Counted from the stretch's first letter, positions 35,821 to 45,772 are shown. The stretch is DNA of 54,430 bases from Shewanella morhuae (GCF_900156405.1 NZ_FTNN01000020.1:1-54430); one strand, 5' to 3'. The notes: generated by a model not told the origin, from the letters alone. A program made the numbers and translations.

Positions 35821-37704
35821 ATGACTCATTCTCTGACTACATTATTCGCCGCGATGGCACTCGCATCCTCTCTAGGAGCAGGTATAGCTCAGGCATCCCC
35901 TATATCAACGGACGATAATCGCATCACTAGCGAAACCTTTGCGAACCCGTTGCTCCGAAATGGCGCTGATCCTTGGCTTGAATATTTTAATGGCAACTAT
36001 TATCTGACCACTACCACGTGGACATCCGAGTTAGTGATGCGTAAATCGCCCACGATTGCGGGGCTTGCCGATGCTCCGGCACACAATATTTGGAGTGGTA
36101 CCGATAAATCCCGCTGCTGTAATTTTTGGGCCTTTGAGTTTCATCCGCTGCAAACCGCTGATGGTTTACGTTGGTATGTCATTTATACCTCGGGCGTGGC
36201 AGAAAACTTTGATGGTCAGCGTAATCATATTCTCGAAAGTGAGGGCAGCGACCCTATGGGACCGTATCAATTTAAGGGTACCCCCATGCCGGATCATTGG
36301 AATATTGATGGCAGCTATTTGGAATATAAAGACCAGTTATATTTCCTTTGGTCCGAGTGGCATGGCAAAGATCAAGTGAATTTAATCGCTAAAATGAGCA
36401 ACCCTTGGACCGTTGAAGGCGAGCATAAGGTCATCACTCAGCCTATTCATGATTGGGAAAAATCGGGTTTAAATGTAAATGAAGGGCCAGAGATTATTCA
36501 GCATGAAGGCCGCACTTTCTTGGTGCATTCTGCAAGCTTTTGTAACACTGAAGATTATGCGCTAGGTGTAGTCGAGCTAACTGGCGCCGATCCTATGGAT
36601 CCTGCCGCTTGGACTAAGTACGACAAACCTTTTTTCAGTAAAGGCAATGGGGTCTATGGCCCTGGCCATCACGGATTCTTTACTTCACCCGATGGCAGTG
36701 AAGATTGGTTAATTTATCACGGTAACTCTTCGCCCACTGATGGTTGCAGTGGCACACGTTCAGCCAGAGCCCAACCTTTTAAATGGGATGATAAAGGCCT
36801 ACCTCAATTTGGTGAGCCACTGGCAGATAAGCAACAATTACCTGTCCCAAGTGGTGAGTTTGGTCCATTGAAAGCCCAAGTTGAAGGAGTGAAATACCGC
36901 ATTGTTAATCGGGAAATTAATCAATGTTTGATCACTAATGCTAAAGGTGACGTCAGCGTGAGTCGTTGTGATGATAAAGCCAGCACTTGGGTGATTGATC
37001 AGGCTAATGATGGCTTATATCGATTTGCTAACGTCGCCGAAGGCACATTTTTAACCCAAGAAAACTGTCAAGATAGTGCGATATCGGGCATCAATGCCAC
37101 GCCTTGGGTCGCCTCTCGTTGTCAGCGTTGGTCGGTTGATGCGAGTCATGATGGTTGGTTCCGCTTTGCTAATGAGCGTTCGATTAAAAACCTGCAAGCT
37201 GCTAATTGCAGTACTAAAAAAGGCGCCGCTGTCGTTGCTGGCGAAAATCGTGTGAGCGAATGCACTGATTGGCGTATTGAGCCAGTGTCGAAATTTGCCA
37301 TAGTGAATGCTCATAGTGGACGGGTAGTGTCAGCGCAGCAATGTGATGTTAACGCTAATGCAAATGTCGTCCAATATGAATACACGGCAAATGCCTGCCA
37401 ACAATGGCAAGCAACACCAACAACTGACGGTTATTATCGTTTGCAATCAAGTCAGTTAACCGCTCAAAAGCAAGCACAATGTGTTATCAGTGTGGCGGGG
37501 AATTTACAGCTTGGCAGTTGCGATAAAGATGATAGTGAATGGCGCACTGAATACATGCCAAATGGTTCATTACGCGTGGTGTCGCGTAAGGGAGGATCGT
37601 CGATGAAAGTCGCAGGTGAGTCCTATGCTAACGGTGACAACATTGTGGAAGATGTATGGAAGAGCACTATTTCACAACAATTCTATTTTAGAGAGGTGAA
37701 ATAG
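35821..37704 (+). CDS. Exported GH43 fused to ricin-type beta-trefoil domain(s)
   Basis: 627 residues; signal peptide at about 1-26 (ASSLGAGIAQA). GH43 propeller at about 38-345 with Asp in NGADPWLEY, Asp in NIDGSYLEY and Glu in VNEGPEIIQ, plus an FHPL/YGPGHHG segment typical of exo-arabinofuranosidases. From about 355 on, a cysteine-containing ricin-like lectin region with repeated CxxW/QxW-type elements (STWVIDQANDGLYRF, CQRWSVDASHDGWFRF, CTDWRIEP, CQQWQATPTTDGYYRL). The trefoil probably binds arabinan side chains and holds the enzyme on substrate. The repeat count suggests about two trefoil units, one incomplete. Confidence 0.9.
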   Translation: MTHSLTTLFAAMALASSLGAGIAQASPISTDDNRITSETFANPLLRNGADPWLEYFNGNYYLTTTTWTSELVMRKSPTIAGLADAPAHNIWSGTDKSRCCNFWAFEFHPLQTADGLRWYVIYTSGVAENFDGQRNHILESEGSDPMGPYQFKGTPMPDHWNIDGSYLEYKDQLYFLWSEWHGKDQVNLIAKMSNPWTVEGEHKVITQPIHDWEKSGLNVNEGPEIIQHEGRTFLVHSASFCNTEDYALGVVELTGADPMDPAAWTKYDKPFFSKGNGVYGPGHHGFFTSPDGSEDWLIYHGNSSPTDGCSGTRSARAQPFKWDDKGLPQFGEPLADKQQLPVPSGEFGPLKAQVEGVKYRIVNREINQCLITNAKGDVSVSRCDDKASTWVIDQANDGLYRFANVAEGTFLTQENCQDSAISGINATPWVASRCQRWSVDASHDGWFRFANERSIKNLQAANCSTKKGAAVVAGENRVSECTDWRIEPVSKFAIVNAHSGRVVSAQQCDVNANANVVQYEYTANACQQWQATPTTDGYYRLQSSQLTAQKQAQCVISVAGNLQLGSCDKDDSEWRTEYMPNGSLRVVSRKGGSSMKVAGESYANGDNIVEDVWKSTISQQFYFREVK

Positions 37705-37788
37705 GTCATCTCAAACGTGTAAGTTGTGTCGTTAGCTGAGGTCGCATAACGGCATTTTGTTGAGTACACCTTATTACTCAACGCTTTT

Positions 37789-37821
37789 GCAGTAACTGTT
37801 TAGGCAGTTACTGCTTTTTTA
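37789..37821. terminator. Terminator after GH43-ricin operon
   Basis: Perfect 10-bp stem GCAGTAACTG / CAGTTACTGC with a six-base loop, then TTTTTT. It lies between convergent genes. Confidence 0.88.
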
Positions 37822-37846
37822 TGTTTATTGCTAAAGTACGTCTACT

Positions 37847-38605
37847 TCACCATTGGCTGTAAGCTTGCCATAACAGTCGCAAAGCAAGTAAAGATAAAAT
37901 CACACTAAACATGCCACTAAAATGCTTATCAGTAAGTCGGTTAAGCAGCTTCAATCCTACCCAACTCCCCAGTCCGCCGCTTAATATCATGCTCAACAAT
38001 AACGGCCACCAAGCAGTGAGTGAGACGCCGATACCTTCAAATACACCGACTTTAACGCCATGCTGTAACGACATAGCCATGGCAAAGGTAGCAACAGTAC
38101 GGAAACGATCGACATAAAGTTGTTTAATAAAAGCTGCCACTAAGGGCCCAGTCGCCCCTGCAAATAATGAAATAAACGTGGTAATCGTGCCAGCTGCAAA
38201 TGTGCCTGCCTTGCCAAGTGCCATTGGCGGAAGCTTAGGGCCCCAACAGGAATACAGAATAAAAGCAGCAATAGTGAGATACAGTATGGCGGGCGGCAGG
38301 GCAACTAATACTAAACTGCCCAATAATGCGCCAAGGAGCGCGCCAGGAAAAAAGGTTCCGATGAGGTACCAATCTATATGCTTAAAGCCCATTAACGCCC
38401 GCCCGCCATTGGAGCCAAGTTGCACCACACTGTGCAAGGGGATAATTAATTGTGGCGGTAACACTTGCGCCATAATGCCTAAGAGCATGACACCGCCACC
38501 AATCCCAAAACAGACGGTAAAAAACGATGTAAAGCCTGCGCTAAAGGTGAGCAAGATATAAAGATCAGCAGGAATAGCGTCAAATAAGGTCGCAAAGGTA
38601 AACAT
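37847..38605 (-). CDS. TauE/SafE-family membrane permease
   Basis: 252 residues with about eight hydrophobic segments in two halves, each with the family's glycine-rich start: GFTSFFTVCFGIGGGVMLLG (N-half) and GTITTFISLFAGATGPLVAAFI (C-half). TauE/SafE (DUF81) proteins are inner-membrane anion exporters, for sulfite, sulfoacetate or other organic acids. It has its own promoter region and no operator match, so nothing ties it to arabinan use except position. Export of an acid by-product would be speculation. Confidence 0.88.
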   Translation of the reverse strand: MFTFATLFDAIPADLYILLTFSAGFTSFFTVCFGIGGGVMLLGIMAQVLPPQLIIPLHSVVQLGSNGGRALMGFKHIDWYLIGTFFPGALLGALLGSLVLVALPPAILYLTIAAFILYSCWGPKLPPMALGKAGTFAAGTITTFISLFAGATGPLVAAFIKQLYVDRFRTVATFAMAMSLQHGVKVGVFEGIGVSLTAWWPLLLSMILSGGLGSWVGLKLLNRLTDKHFSGMFSVILSLLALRLLWQAYSQW

Positions 38606-38780
38606 AAACCAAGCTTATTAAGGGATTAGCAATATATGCACAGTAACAAATGGTTCATTGCAGTCAACGTATTACTGGGTTAGTGAATTAACACTGCTAT
38701 GTTAAGTACTGCTGTGTTAAGCAATGGTATATGCAGCTGTCAGTGATATTCAACGTAATTGAGATGGATAAAATAATATA

Positions 38781-38809
38781 AAAAAGGCTAATCAATTGAT
38801 TAGCCTTTA
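38781..38809 (-). terminator. Terminator of the large TonB receptor gene
   Basis: Perfect 26-bp palindrome from AAAGGCTAATCAA to its complement at 38783-38808; on the minus strand a T-rich run follows. It is 81 bp past the receptor stop. Confidence 0.8.
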
Positions 38810-38889
38810 GTTTCATAAACAATGGTATTTATATACGCCGCGGCCCATGACATGAGTAAGGGAACCCATTCCCGCAGGCCGCATTGATG

Positions 38890-41712
38890 TTAGAAAGAGT
38901 AACGCACTCCTAACGCAAACGTACGGGTATAAATGCTATTGGTACGATTAAATAGAGTGGAATCTTCATAATATTCTTGATACACATCATCAAGGATATT
39001 GGTTGCATCGAAACTCAGCACTAAATCATCGGTAATGTTATAGCTTAACTGAAAGTCCAGTGACTGCTCAGGCTTACGGTAAATACCGCGTGGCATTGCA
39101 AATAAACCAGCATCATAGCTATTTAAGAAAGCACTACGCCATGTGTAAGACATACGCGCACTGAAAAAATCTTTATCATAAATTAACGTTGCGCTGTACG
39201 ACTCATCGGAAACACCAAACATATCACGCGTCGTTGTACCAATTTGATTACCTGTATCGCTGTCGTACTCAGGAATATCCTGCGACGAATCGAGTAAAGT
39301 CGCACTAACTTGAGTACCTAAACCATCCAGCAAGCTTGGCATACCTTCGGGGAAATATACTGCGCCGAGTTCAACGCCTGTAAGTTTACCGTTTGATGTG
39401 TTACCTGGGCGGTTTAAAATATAGGCTTCATCAACACCATCTCCATCGTAGTCGTGTAAGGTTTTTGTCAGTGAGCCGTAAACTAAGCCATCGATATCAC
39501 GGCGGAAATAAGTACCGTAAATAGAGTTGCCTTCGCCGAAATAGTATTCCAGAGAAAAGTCGTAGTTTTTCGAAGTGACAGGATCTAGACTAGGATTACC
39601 GCCACTGGCTGTACCGAAACCAGTACCGGTTAAATCAGGTGTGTAGTAAGTAAAAGAGTTTAAATCAGTGAACGCTGGCAAACGAATCGTTTCAGTATAG
39701 GCAAAACGGGCCACAAGATCGTCTGTTAACCAGTAGCGCATCATCACACTCGGTAGCAATTTTGATGTGCTGTTAGTGGCCGAGCTTTCTGCAGTATAAG
39801 GGGTATTATTGGCGTCAATAGCATCGTTATCAAAAAAGGTCATATCAGATTCTGAACCTTCATAACGCAAACCAACTTGGCCATCGAATCGTTTACCAAA
39901 GAGTTCAGTATCAAAGTCCGACATTACATAACCTGCCCAAGAGTCTTCATCAATATCGAAGGTTTTTTGTAAGACTAAATCACTGGCATCAAAGCCCCAC
40001 AATGCTTCATATTGGCGACGATTTTTATACAGGTTGTAACCGTTGATCACCGCCCATGAGTTAGGCACATTGGCTCGGCCATCAAAGAAATTGGTTGTGT
40101 TAGTGATTAGCGAAGGGTCTAAATCATCAAAGGCTATGTTATTACCACCACTTACAACACGATTAGAGTTAGTTGCGCCGCGTTGTTCATAACGTGCACC
40201 AAATTGTAATTTAGTAAAGATCCCAACGTCGATATACACGCTGCCGTCCATAGTCCATGAAAGCGAATCACCTTCATCTTTGCTGCCGTTATCGTAAAAG
40301 TCGGCAGTTTGCCATTGTGCGGTATTAGTCATATCAGACTCATCGACACTGGTATCTGGATTATCTAAATATGTCCAGCTAGGAATACCATCATCGGCAT
40401 TATAATCAACATCAACACCATACACTGTGGTTTGGCCGCGCATGGCGGTAAATTCATTTTCAAAAGTACTTTGTTGATACACAACTTCGGATTTCAATTG
40501 AAAATCTTCGGTAATATCCCATTTGCCGCCAAGAGCAAATACATAGCTGTCGGTGCTCGATTTACTGTAATCGCCACTGGTGAAGTTATAGGCATCATAG
40601 ACAGTGCGCGATTTCACCACATTGGTGCCATCGTAAACATCTATACCATCGTTGACCACTTGGTTCCAATTAGCTGGTGAGTCAACGGTGCTAAACAACA
40701 TTGAGTTAAAGCTTTCATTGCGAAAACCATTATAAAAAGCTTCAAAGGTGTATTCTGCGGTATCTGTTGGTGCCCATTGCAGAGAAATATTGAATGCAGG
40801 GCGCTCACGCTCACCTTCAATAGAATTACCAATCATAGCGTCGCGAGCCAGTAAATACTCTTTACCGCCTATGGTAGCGCCGGCACTAGTATCAATGCCA
40901 TGGGCAGAGCCGACGTTCCAACCGTCATTAATGCGGGTACCATCTTCAACGAAATAAGGGAACGATGCACCGGGTGACACTACATCGTCTTTATAGTTTG
41001 TTCGAATATAGGATAAGTTAATCAGTGCGCCTATTTCACCTATGCTGGTGTCCCAGCGATCACTCGCTAATGCGCTGAAATTAGGGTCTATTTTATCGGG
41101 CTGATCGGAGTAAATACCTTTAGCCGCAACGGAAACTTTACTTTCTTCAAAATCAAATGGTTTATGGGTTTTGATATCAATTTGACCCGCGATCCCGCTG
41201 CCAATTTGTGCAGACGAGCGAGTTTTAAATATTTCAACACTACCTAATAGGGCGGCTGGGATGTCGGCGATAGACACTGAACGTCCGGTTGAGGTAAAAA
41301 TTTGTCGACCATTGACCGTTGTGGTTACATCGGTCAAACCACGAATACTGACGGTGTTTGCCTCGCCGCCCGCTCTATCTGTTACTTGCACACCGGTAAC
41401 ACGTTGCAGAGCTTCGACAACGTTGTTGTCAGGAAACTTACCGATATCTTCCGCCACAATCGCATCAACAACTTGGATATTCTGGCGTTTAAGTTCAACA
41501 GCTTTATTTAAGCTAGCACGAACTCCTTGTACTTGAATGACTTCCATTTCGTTGTCGCTTGCTTGCGGTTTTGCAACTGGAGCTTGTTGCTGAGTCACGG
41601 TAGCCTCGGTTTCCGTTTGACTCTGTTGTGCCATATTTTGATCTGCTGCATACGCCGCCTGACTGGTCAGTGCAAAAATAATTGCACTGGCCAAATAAGT
41701 CTGTTTAAACAT
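38890..41712 (-). CDS. TonB-dependent receptor for polysaccharide fragments (940 aa)
   Basis: 940 residues from ATG 41712, with GGAG nine bases upstream; TTG at 41715 is not needed. Signal peptide ending AAYA (about residue 23), a Gln-rich linker, a TonB-box-like EVIQVQGVR at about 57-65 and the plug PDNNVVEALQRVTGVQV typical of the CarB-/Caulobacter-like receptors of oligosaccharides. A large barrel ends GVRYSF. Divergent from the GH43-LamG lipoprotein gene, with operator-like sequences between them; the likely cargo is arabino-oligosaccharides released at the surface. No SusD partner, as expected outside Bacteroidetes. Confidence 0.92.
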   Translation of the reverse strand: MFKQTYLASAIIFALTSQAAYAADQNMAQQSQTETEATVTQQQAPVAKPQASDNEMEVIQVQGVRASLNKAVELKRQNIQVVDAIVAEDIGKFPDNNVVEALQRVTGVQVTDRAGGEANTVSIRGLTDVTTTVNGRQIFTSTGRSVSIADIPAALLGSVEIFKTRSSAQIGSGIAGQIDIKTHKPFDFEESKVSVAAKGIYSDQPDKIDPNFSALASDRWDTSIGEIGALINLSYIRTNYKDDVVSPGASFPYFVEDGTRINDGWNVGSAHGIDTSAGATIGGKEYLLARDAMIGNSIEGERERPAFNISLQWAPTDTAEYTFEAFYNGFRNESFNSMLFSTVDSPANWNQVVNDGIDVYDGTNVVKSRTVYDAYNFTSGDYSKSSTDSYVFALGGKWDITEDFQLKSEVVYQQSTFENEFTAMRGQTTVYGVDVDYNADDGIPSWTYLDNPDTSVDESDMTNTAQWQTADFYDNGSKDEGDSLSWTMDGSVYIDVGIFTKLQFGARYEQRGATNSNRVVSGGNNIAFDDLDPSLITNTTNFFDGRANVPNSWAVINGYNLYKNRRQYEALWGFDASDLVLQKTFDIDEDSWAGYVMSDFDTELFGKRFDGQVGLRYEGSESDMTFFDNDAIDANNTPYTAESSATNSTSKLLPSVMMRYWLTDDLVARFAYTETIRLPAFTDLNSFTYYTPDLTGTGFGTASGGNPSLDPVTSKNYDFSLEYYFGEGNSIYGTYFRRDIDGLVYGSLTKTLHDYDGDGVDEAYILNRPGNTSNGKLTGVELGAVYFPEGMPSLLDGLGTQVSATLLDSSQDIPEYDSDTGNQIGTTTRDMFGVSDESYSATLIYDKDFFSARMSYTWRSAFLNSYDAGLFAMPRGIYRKPEQSLDFQLSYNITDDLVLSFDATNILDDVYQEYYEDSTLFNRTNSIYTRTFALGVRYSF

Positions 41713-41893
41713 CAAGTTTATCTCCGGTAGTTATTATTTTTGATCCGGTAAGCCTAAGACACGAACGACATCCCGGTCTTGTGTATCCCACTTAAAATCA
41801 CGCATACCCCAGCGAGTTTTAAAAGTTAAGAATTAATTCATACTCTTTGCGGCGAGTTAGCGGTATATCCACTAAATATGCAAAGTCAGACAT

Positions 41894-41925
41894 GTATGAT
41901 AACTGTTAAAATCATATTGTATGAC
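41894..41925. promoter_or_regulatory. Operator-like inverted repeat before the TonB receptor
   Basis: GTATGAT (41894-41900) and ATCATAT (41911-41917) with a 10-bp gap, the same layout as at 34669-34692. The 15-mer ATCATATTGTATGAC (41911-41925) fits the AraR consensus at 9 of 12 fixed positions. It lies 182 bp before the receptor start. Confidence 0.5.
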
Positions 41926-42198
41926 TAATAATGTGTCAACCCATAAAGATGTTCAATATATATTCAGAAAAATGTTAAGCATATTTATTTCACATTCAGA
42001 AAAATAAGCTTAAGCAACTGATAATAAATGTTATTTATTTTTATACATTTACAGCTAGGTAATTGGCGAATCTCTAATCACAAGCCTCACTGCAGTCTTT
42101 AGCCCATAAAATCATCATTTTATCTGTTATAAAAACCAAAATTACTCACAACGTATTTACTTATTTTAATAGAATGTTAATGTTGACATTGTGTTACT

Positions 42199-42213
42199 GT
42201 ATTATTGTATTAC
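42199..42213 (+). promoter_or_regulatory. Putative AraR operator before GH43-LamG gene
   Basis: GTATTATTGTATTAC fits all 12 fixed positions of GTAnTATnGTAnTAC and differs from the araB proximal site at two bases. It lies 68 bp before the start codon. Confidence 0.65.
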
Positions 42214-42281
42214 ATATATATCGCAACACATTATCACAACTATCATTAACATTAATCACAACAATAAAAGGATCGACGCTC

Positions 42282-45200
42282 ATGGTGCTTCAACGCTCAT
42301 TCGTGTCTGTAAGCTTGATTTTGGCACTTGCTTCCTGTGGTGGGGACGACAGTAGCTACAGTGCTAACGACACAAACACTTTTAAACTCCCTGATCCGGT
42401 CATCTCAGCGGATCCTATCATTGCTGGTGAAATCAACTACACCAATGTCGCGGTCCATGACCCATCTATCATTAAAGATGATGGGACCTATTATGTTTTT
42501 GGTAGTCATCTTGCGGTGGCAAGCTCAAAAGATTTAATCAACTGGACGCAAGTGGCATCTGATGGTGTTGAAACCAGTAGTTTATTTGATACCTATGCCA
42601 CTGAAATAGCAGAAGGTACAGCGTGGACTGGCGGCTTTATTGGCTCATGGGCTCCCGATATTAAAAAACTAGCCGACGGTAAATATCACTTTTATTACAA
42701 TTTCTGTGGTGGACCGACTGTCGTTGACTGTGTTTCCCGCTCATATTTAGGTATGGCAACCTCTGACAACATCATGGGTCCCTATGTCAACCAAGGTTTA
42801 TTGTTTAAAAGTGGCCATGTCGGCATGGAAAACCCTGGATTAAATGGTCAAAACTACAATGGCAATACTGATCCTAACGCGATAGACCCTGCGATTTTTT
42901 ATGATAAAAATGGTGGCCTATGGATGAGTTATGGTTCCTACTCCGGTGGAATTTGGGTCATGCAGTTAGATCCAACAACGGGTAAGCCACTTGCTGATCA
43001 AGGCTATGGCACTAAAATCATGGGGGGAGGTTATAGCGCAATCGAAGGCTCTTACGTTATCTACAGCCCTCAATCTGAATATTATTATATGTTTACTTCA
43101 TTCGGTGGTTTTGCTCAGAATGATGGTTATAACATACGTATTTCACGATCAAAAAATCCCAATGGACCGTATGTTGATGCCTCTGGCCAAGATATGATTG
43201 GTGCAACAGGCAATTTGGACGGCATTGCGCCCTATGGCGTAAAACTCATGGGAGACTTTTTATTTGAGGCTCATCCTGGAGATGTCGGGACAGACCATGG
43301 TTATATGTCACCAGGACATAACTCAGCCTTTTACGATGTTGATACCGATAAGTACTTCTTAGTTCTGCATACTCGTTTTCCAGATACCGATGAAAACCAT
43401 AGCGTGAGAGTTCATGAAATGTTTATGAACAGCGATGGTTGGCTAGTGGCCTCACCGCAACGTTATGCCCCTATTTCGGGAGACAATATCGTCGATGAAG
43501 TCGATATTACCGGTGCTTACCAATTTATTAATCATGCAAAAGATATCAATACAACACCGCATAAATCCGTTTATATCCAGTTAACCCGAACATGGACGAA
43601 TAAAGGCTCAGTCACTGGCGATGTGACTGGAACTTACATACAAGGTGATGATAATCAAATTACACTCACTCTTGATGATTTAGGTTCGTTTGAGGGTGTA
43701 CTTGCTTGGCAATGGGATGAAAATCTAGGCAAACTCATTCCCACCTTTAGTGCATTATCGACTGATGGCGTCAGTATTTGGGGCTCAAAATTACTCGATA
43801 AGACAACAGACCAAGTGCTAACCGATATCGCTAATGGTATCAGCATCGGCAGTGAGGTTACTGAAGGTACGATTTTATTACCTAAACAGGGAACCCATGG
43901 TGCCACCATTAATTGGGCATCCAGTGATGAAGATGTGATCCGAGTTGATGGTACGGTTATTCGTCCCAATGCAGGGGAAGAGGATAAAGTTGTTACATTA
44001 ACCGCCACCATTATGGTTAATGGTAAAAAAGTCACCAAGACTTTTCAAGTAACTGTATTTGCCAGAAAACTTTATAACCGTATCGCGCAGTATAGTTTTG
44101 AAAATAACCTGACCGACTCATTGGGTTTATTTGCAGCGGGTCAACCGACGGGCGATAAAATATTTAAAACTGCAGACTCAGTGGCTTATAGTGCGGGATT
44201 TGAAGGGGAAGCACTTGCACTCGATGGTGCACACGGCGTGCTATTACCAACAGGGATCATTTCAAGCTATGAATACACAGTTTCATTCTGGGCCAATCCA
44301 ACAGTAATCACGGGCTTTTCAACTGCATTTTTTGGTGCAGTGAATGAAGAAACGGCTGCCGATGGTACAACATTCTCAGACACTTGGATAAGCATGCTGC
44401 CCCAAGGATGGGATGGCAATACCATGTTTTGGAGTAACGGTAGTGCATGGTTTGATGGGGTAACCGGTGAACGTATTCCTGAGAATACTTGGTCACATGT
44501 TGCGTTTTCGGTGAGTAATGGATTAGTTCGTGTATTCATCAACGGCATTGAAAAATTTAGTCGCGGCAACCTCAGTGACTATTTCAGTGGCCAACAGGGC
44601 GTGTTTGGTCTTGGGGTTAACTATTGGGATCTTCCCTACAATGGCCTACTTGATGAGTTAAAGGTGTACGAAGCGGCATTAACGTCTGAAGAAATCAAAG
44701 CATTAGATATCGATAAATTACCTGATAGCGAGCTGTTAAGTTCCGCAGTTAATATCCTCGATTTAGGTGACTTATCTTCGGTGCGTGGGGATGTTGATTT
44801 ACCTTTCACCGGCCCCTATGCCGCTACCATATCTTGGGTATCTTCAGATCCAACGATCATCGACACTAAAGGCCGTGTAAACCAACCAAGCCGTGATGAA
44901 ACCGATAAAGAGGTCACGTTAACGGCGACAATTAAGTTGGGGCAAGCGACGCAAACCAAAGTCTTTACGGCCAATGTAAAATCAATGGCGCCACCCAAGC
45001 CCATTGCGATTTATAGCTTTGAAGATAACCTAATAGACAGTACAGCTAACTTTGGTGCTGGCAATATCGTCGGTAACTTGATTGGTACAACTGGCGGAGA
45101 AATCACTTTTGCCGAGGGTGCAGTAGGTAAGGCGGCAGTATTTAACGGAGCATCTGGTATTGAATTGCCAAATAATCTGATTAAAAGCAATCGCTATTCA

Positions 45201-45620
45201 GTCTCGCTTTGGCTGAATCCTAAGGTCTTGAATAAGTACACCAGTGCACTGTTTAGTTATGCGAGTGCGTCAAGCTGGACCAGCGTATTACCCGGCGGTC
45301 AAAACGACTATGAACGTATGGTGTTATGGTCAGGCGAAGCTTGGTATGACGGTAGAACAGGCTTTACTATGCCAAAAGACGCTTGGTCCCATATGGTGTA
45401 TACCGTCAGTAGCGGTGATGTGAAGGTTTATATTAATGGTAAGTTGCTCTTCACTGGTGCTAACTTCCCAGATATTTTCTCAGCATCGACCACCAGATTT
45501 GCTGTTGGAGTTAACCTATGGGATGTACCGTTCACGGGCGCTATTGATGAAATCAAATTTTATGATGAAGCTGTAACAGAACAAGACGTGCAAGAGTTGT
45601 TTAACGAGTCTACTCAATAA
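42282..45620 (+). CDS. Surface lipoprotein: GH43 arabinanase with two Ig-like/LamG units
   Basis: 1112 residues from ATG 42282 (AAAGGATCG upstream); the frame from 42174 adds 36 unlikely residues. Lipobox LALASC with Cys at 19. GH43 endo-arabinanase-like propeller at about 50-390: Asp in AVHDPSIIKDD, Asp in AIDPAIFYDKNG, Glu in SAIEGSYVIY and MSPGHNSAFYD. A beta domain follows at about 390-510. Then come two copies of an Ig-like domain (ATINWASSDEDVI; ATISWVSSDPTII) each followed by a LamG/concanavalin-like domain (YSFENNLTDS; YSFEDNLIDS). This is a tethered, multi-lectin arabinanase, likely at the cell surface. A terminator follows. Confidence 0.92.
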   Translation: MVLQRSFVSVSLILALASCGGDDSSYSANDTNTFKLPDPVISADPIIAGEINYTNVAVHDPSIIKDDGTYYVFGSHLAVASSKDLINWTQVASDGVETSSLFDTYATEIAEGTAWTGGFIGSWAPDIKKLADGKYHFYYNFCGGPTVVDCVSRSYLGMATSDNIMGPYVNQGLLFKSGHVGMENPGLNGQNYNGNTDPNAIDPAIFYDKNGGLWMSYGSYSGGIWVMQLDPTTGKPLADQGYGTKIMGGGYSAIEGSYVIYSPQSEYYYMFTSFGGFAQNDGYNIRISRSKNPNGPYVDASGQDMIGATGNLDGIAPYGVKLMGDFLFEAHPGDVGTDHGYMSPGHNSAFYDVDTDKYFLVLHTRFPDTDENHSVRVHEMFMNSDGWLVASPQRYAPISGDNIVDEVDITGAYQFINHAKDINTTPHKSVYIQLTRTWTNKGSVTGDVTGTYIQGDDNQITLTLDDLGSFEGVLAWQWDENLGKLIPTFSALSTDGVSIWGSKLLDKTTDQVLTDIANGISIGSEVTEGTILLPKQGTHGATINWASSDEDVIRVDGTVIRPNAGEEDKVVTLTATIMVNGKKVTKTFQVTVFARKLYNRIAQYSFENNLTDSLGLFAAGQPTGDKIFKTADSVAYSAGFEGEALALDGAHGVLLPTGIISSYEYTVSFWANPTVITGFSTAFFGAVNEETAADGTTFSDTWISMLPQGWDGNTMFWSNGSAWFDGVTGERIPENTWSHVAFSVSNGLVRVFINGIEKFSRGNLSDYFSGQQGVFGLGVNYWDLPYNGLLDELKVYEAALTSEEIKALDIDKLPDSELLSSAVNILDLGDLSSVRGDVDLPFTGPYAATISWVSSDPTIIDTKGRVNQPSRDETDKEVTLTATIKLGQATQTKVFTANVKSMAPPKPIAIYSFEDNLIDSTANFGAGNIVGNLIGTTGGEITFAEGAVGKAAVFNGASGIELPNNLIKSNRYSVSLWLNPKVLNKYTSALFSYASASSWTSVLPGGQNDYERMVLWSGEAWYDGRTGFTMPKDAWSHMVYTVSSGDVKVYINGKLLFTGANFPDIFSASTTRFAVGVNLWDVPFTGAIDEIKFYDEAVTEQDVQELFNESTQ

Positions 45621-45642
45621 GTATCAACTGAGTAGTTTTTTC

Positions 45643-45670
45643 AAAAAGCATCCTGATGGATGCTTTTTTA
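45643..45670 (+). terminator. Terminator after GH43-LamG gene
   Basis: Stem AAAAAGCATCC / GGATGCTTTTT with a TGAT loop and T-run, 22 bp past the stop. Confidence 0.88.
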
Positions 45671-45772
45671 TTTACAGTCTAAACAAATTGATAGCGTCCA
45701 ATTATAGTGAGCTGCATTGCTAAATATATCGATTTGTAGAAAGATAACACCTCATGCCAAATAAGTGATTTT

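Larger units (their letters stand above)
41713..42281. promoter_or_regulatory. Divergent promoter region, TonB receptor / GH43-LamG
   Basis: 569 bp of very AT-rich sequence without a credible gene. It contains operator-like elements at both ends (41894-41925 and 42199-42213) and otherwise no recognisable structure. Confidence 0.65.
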
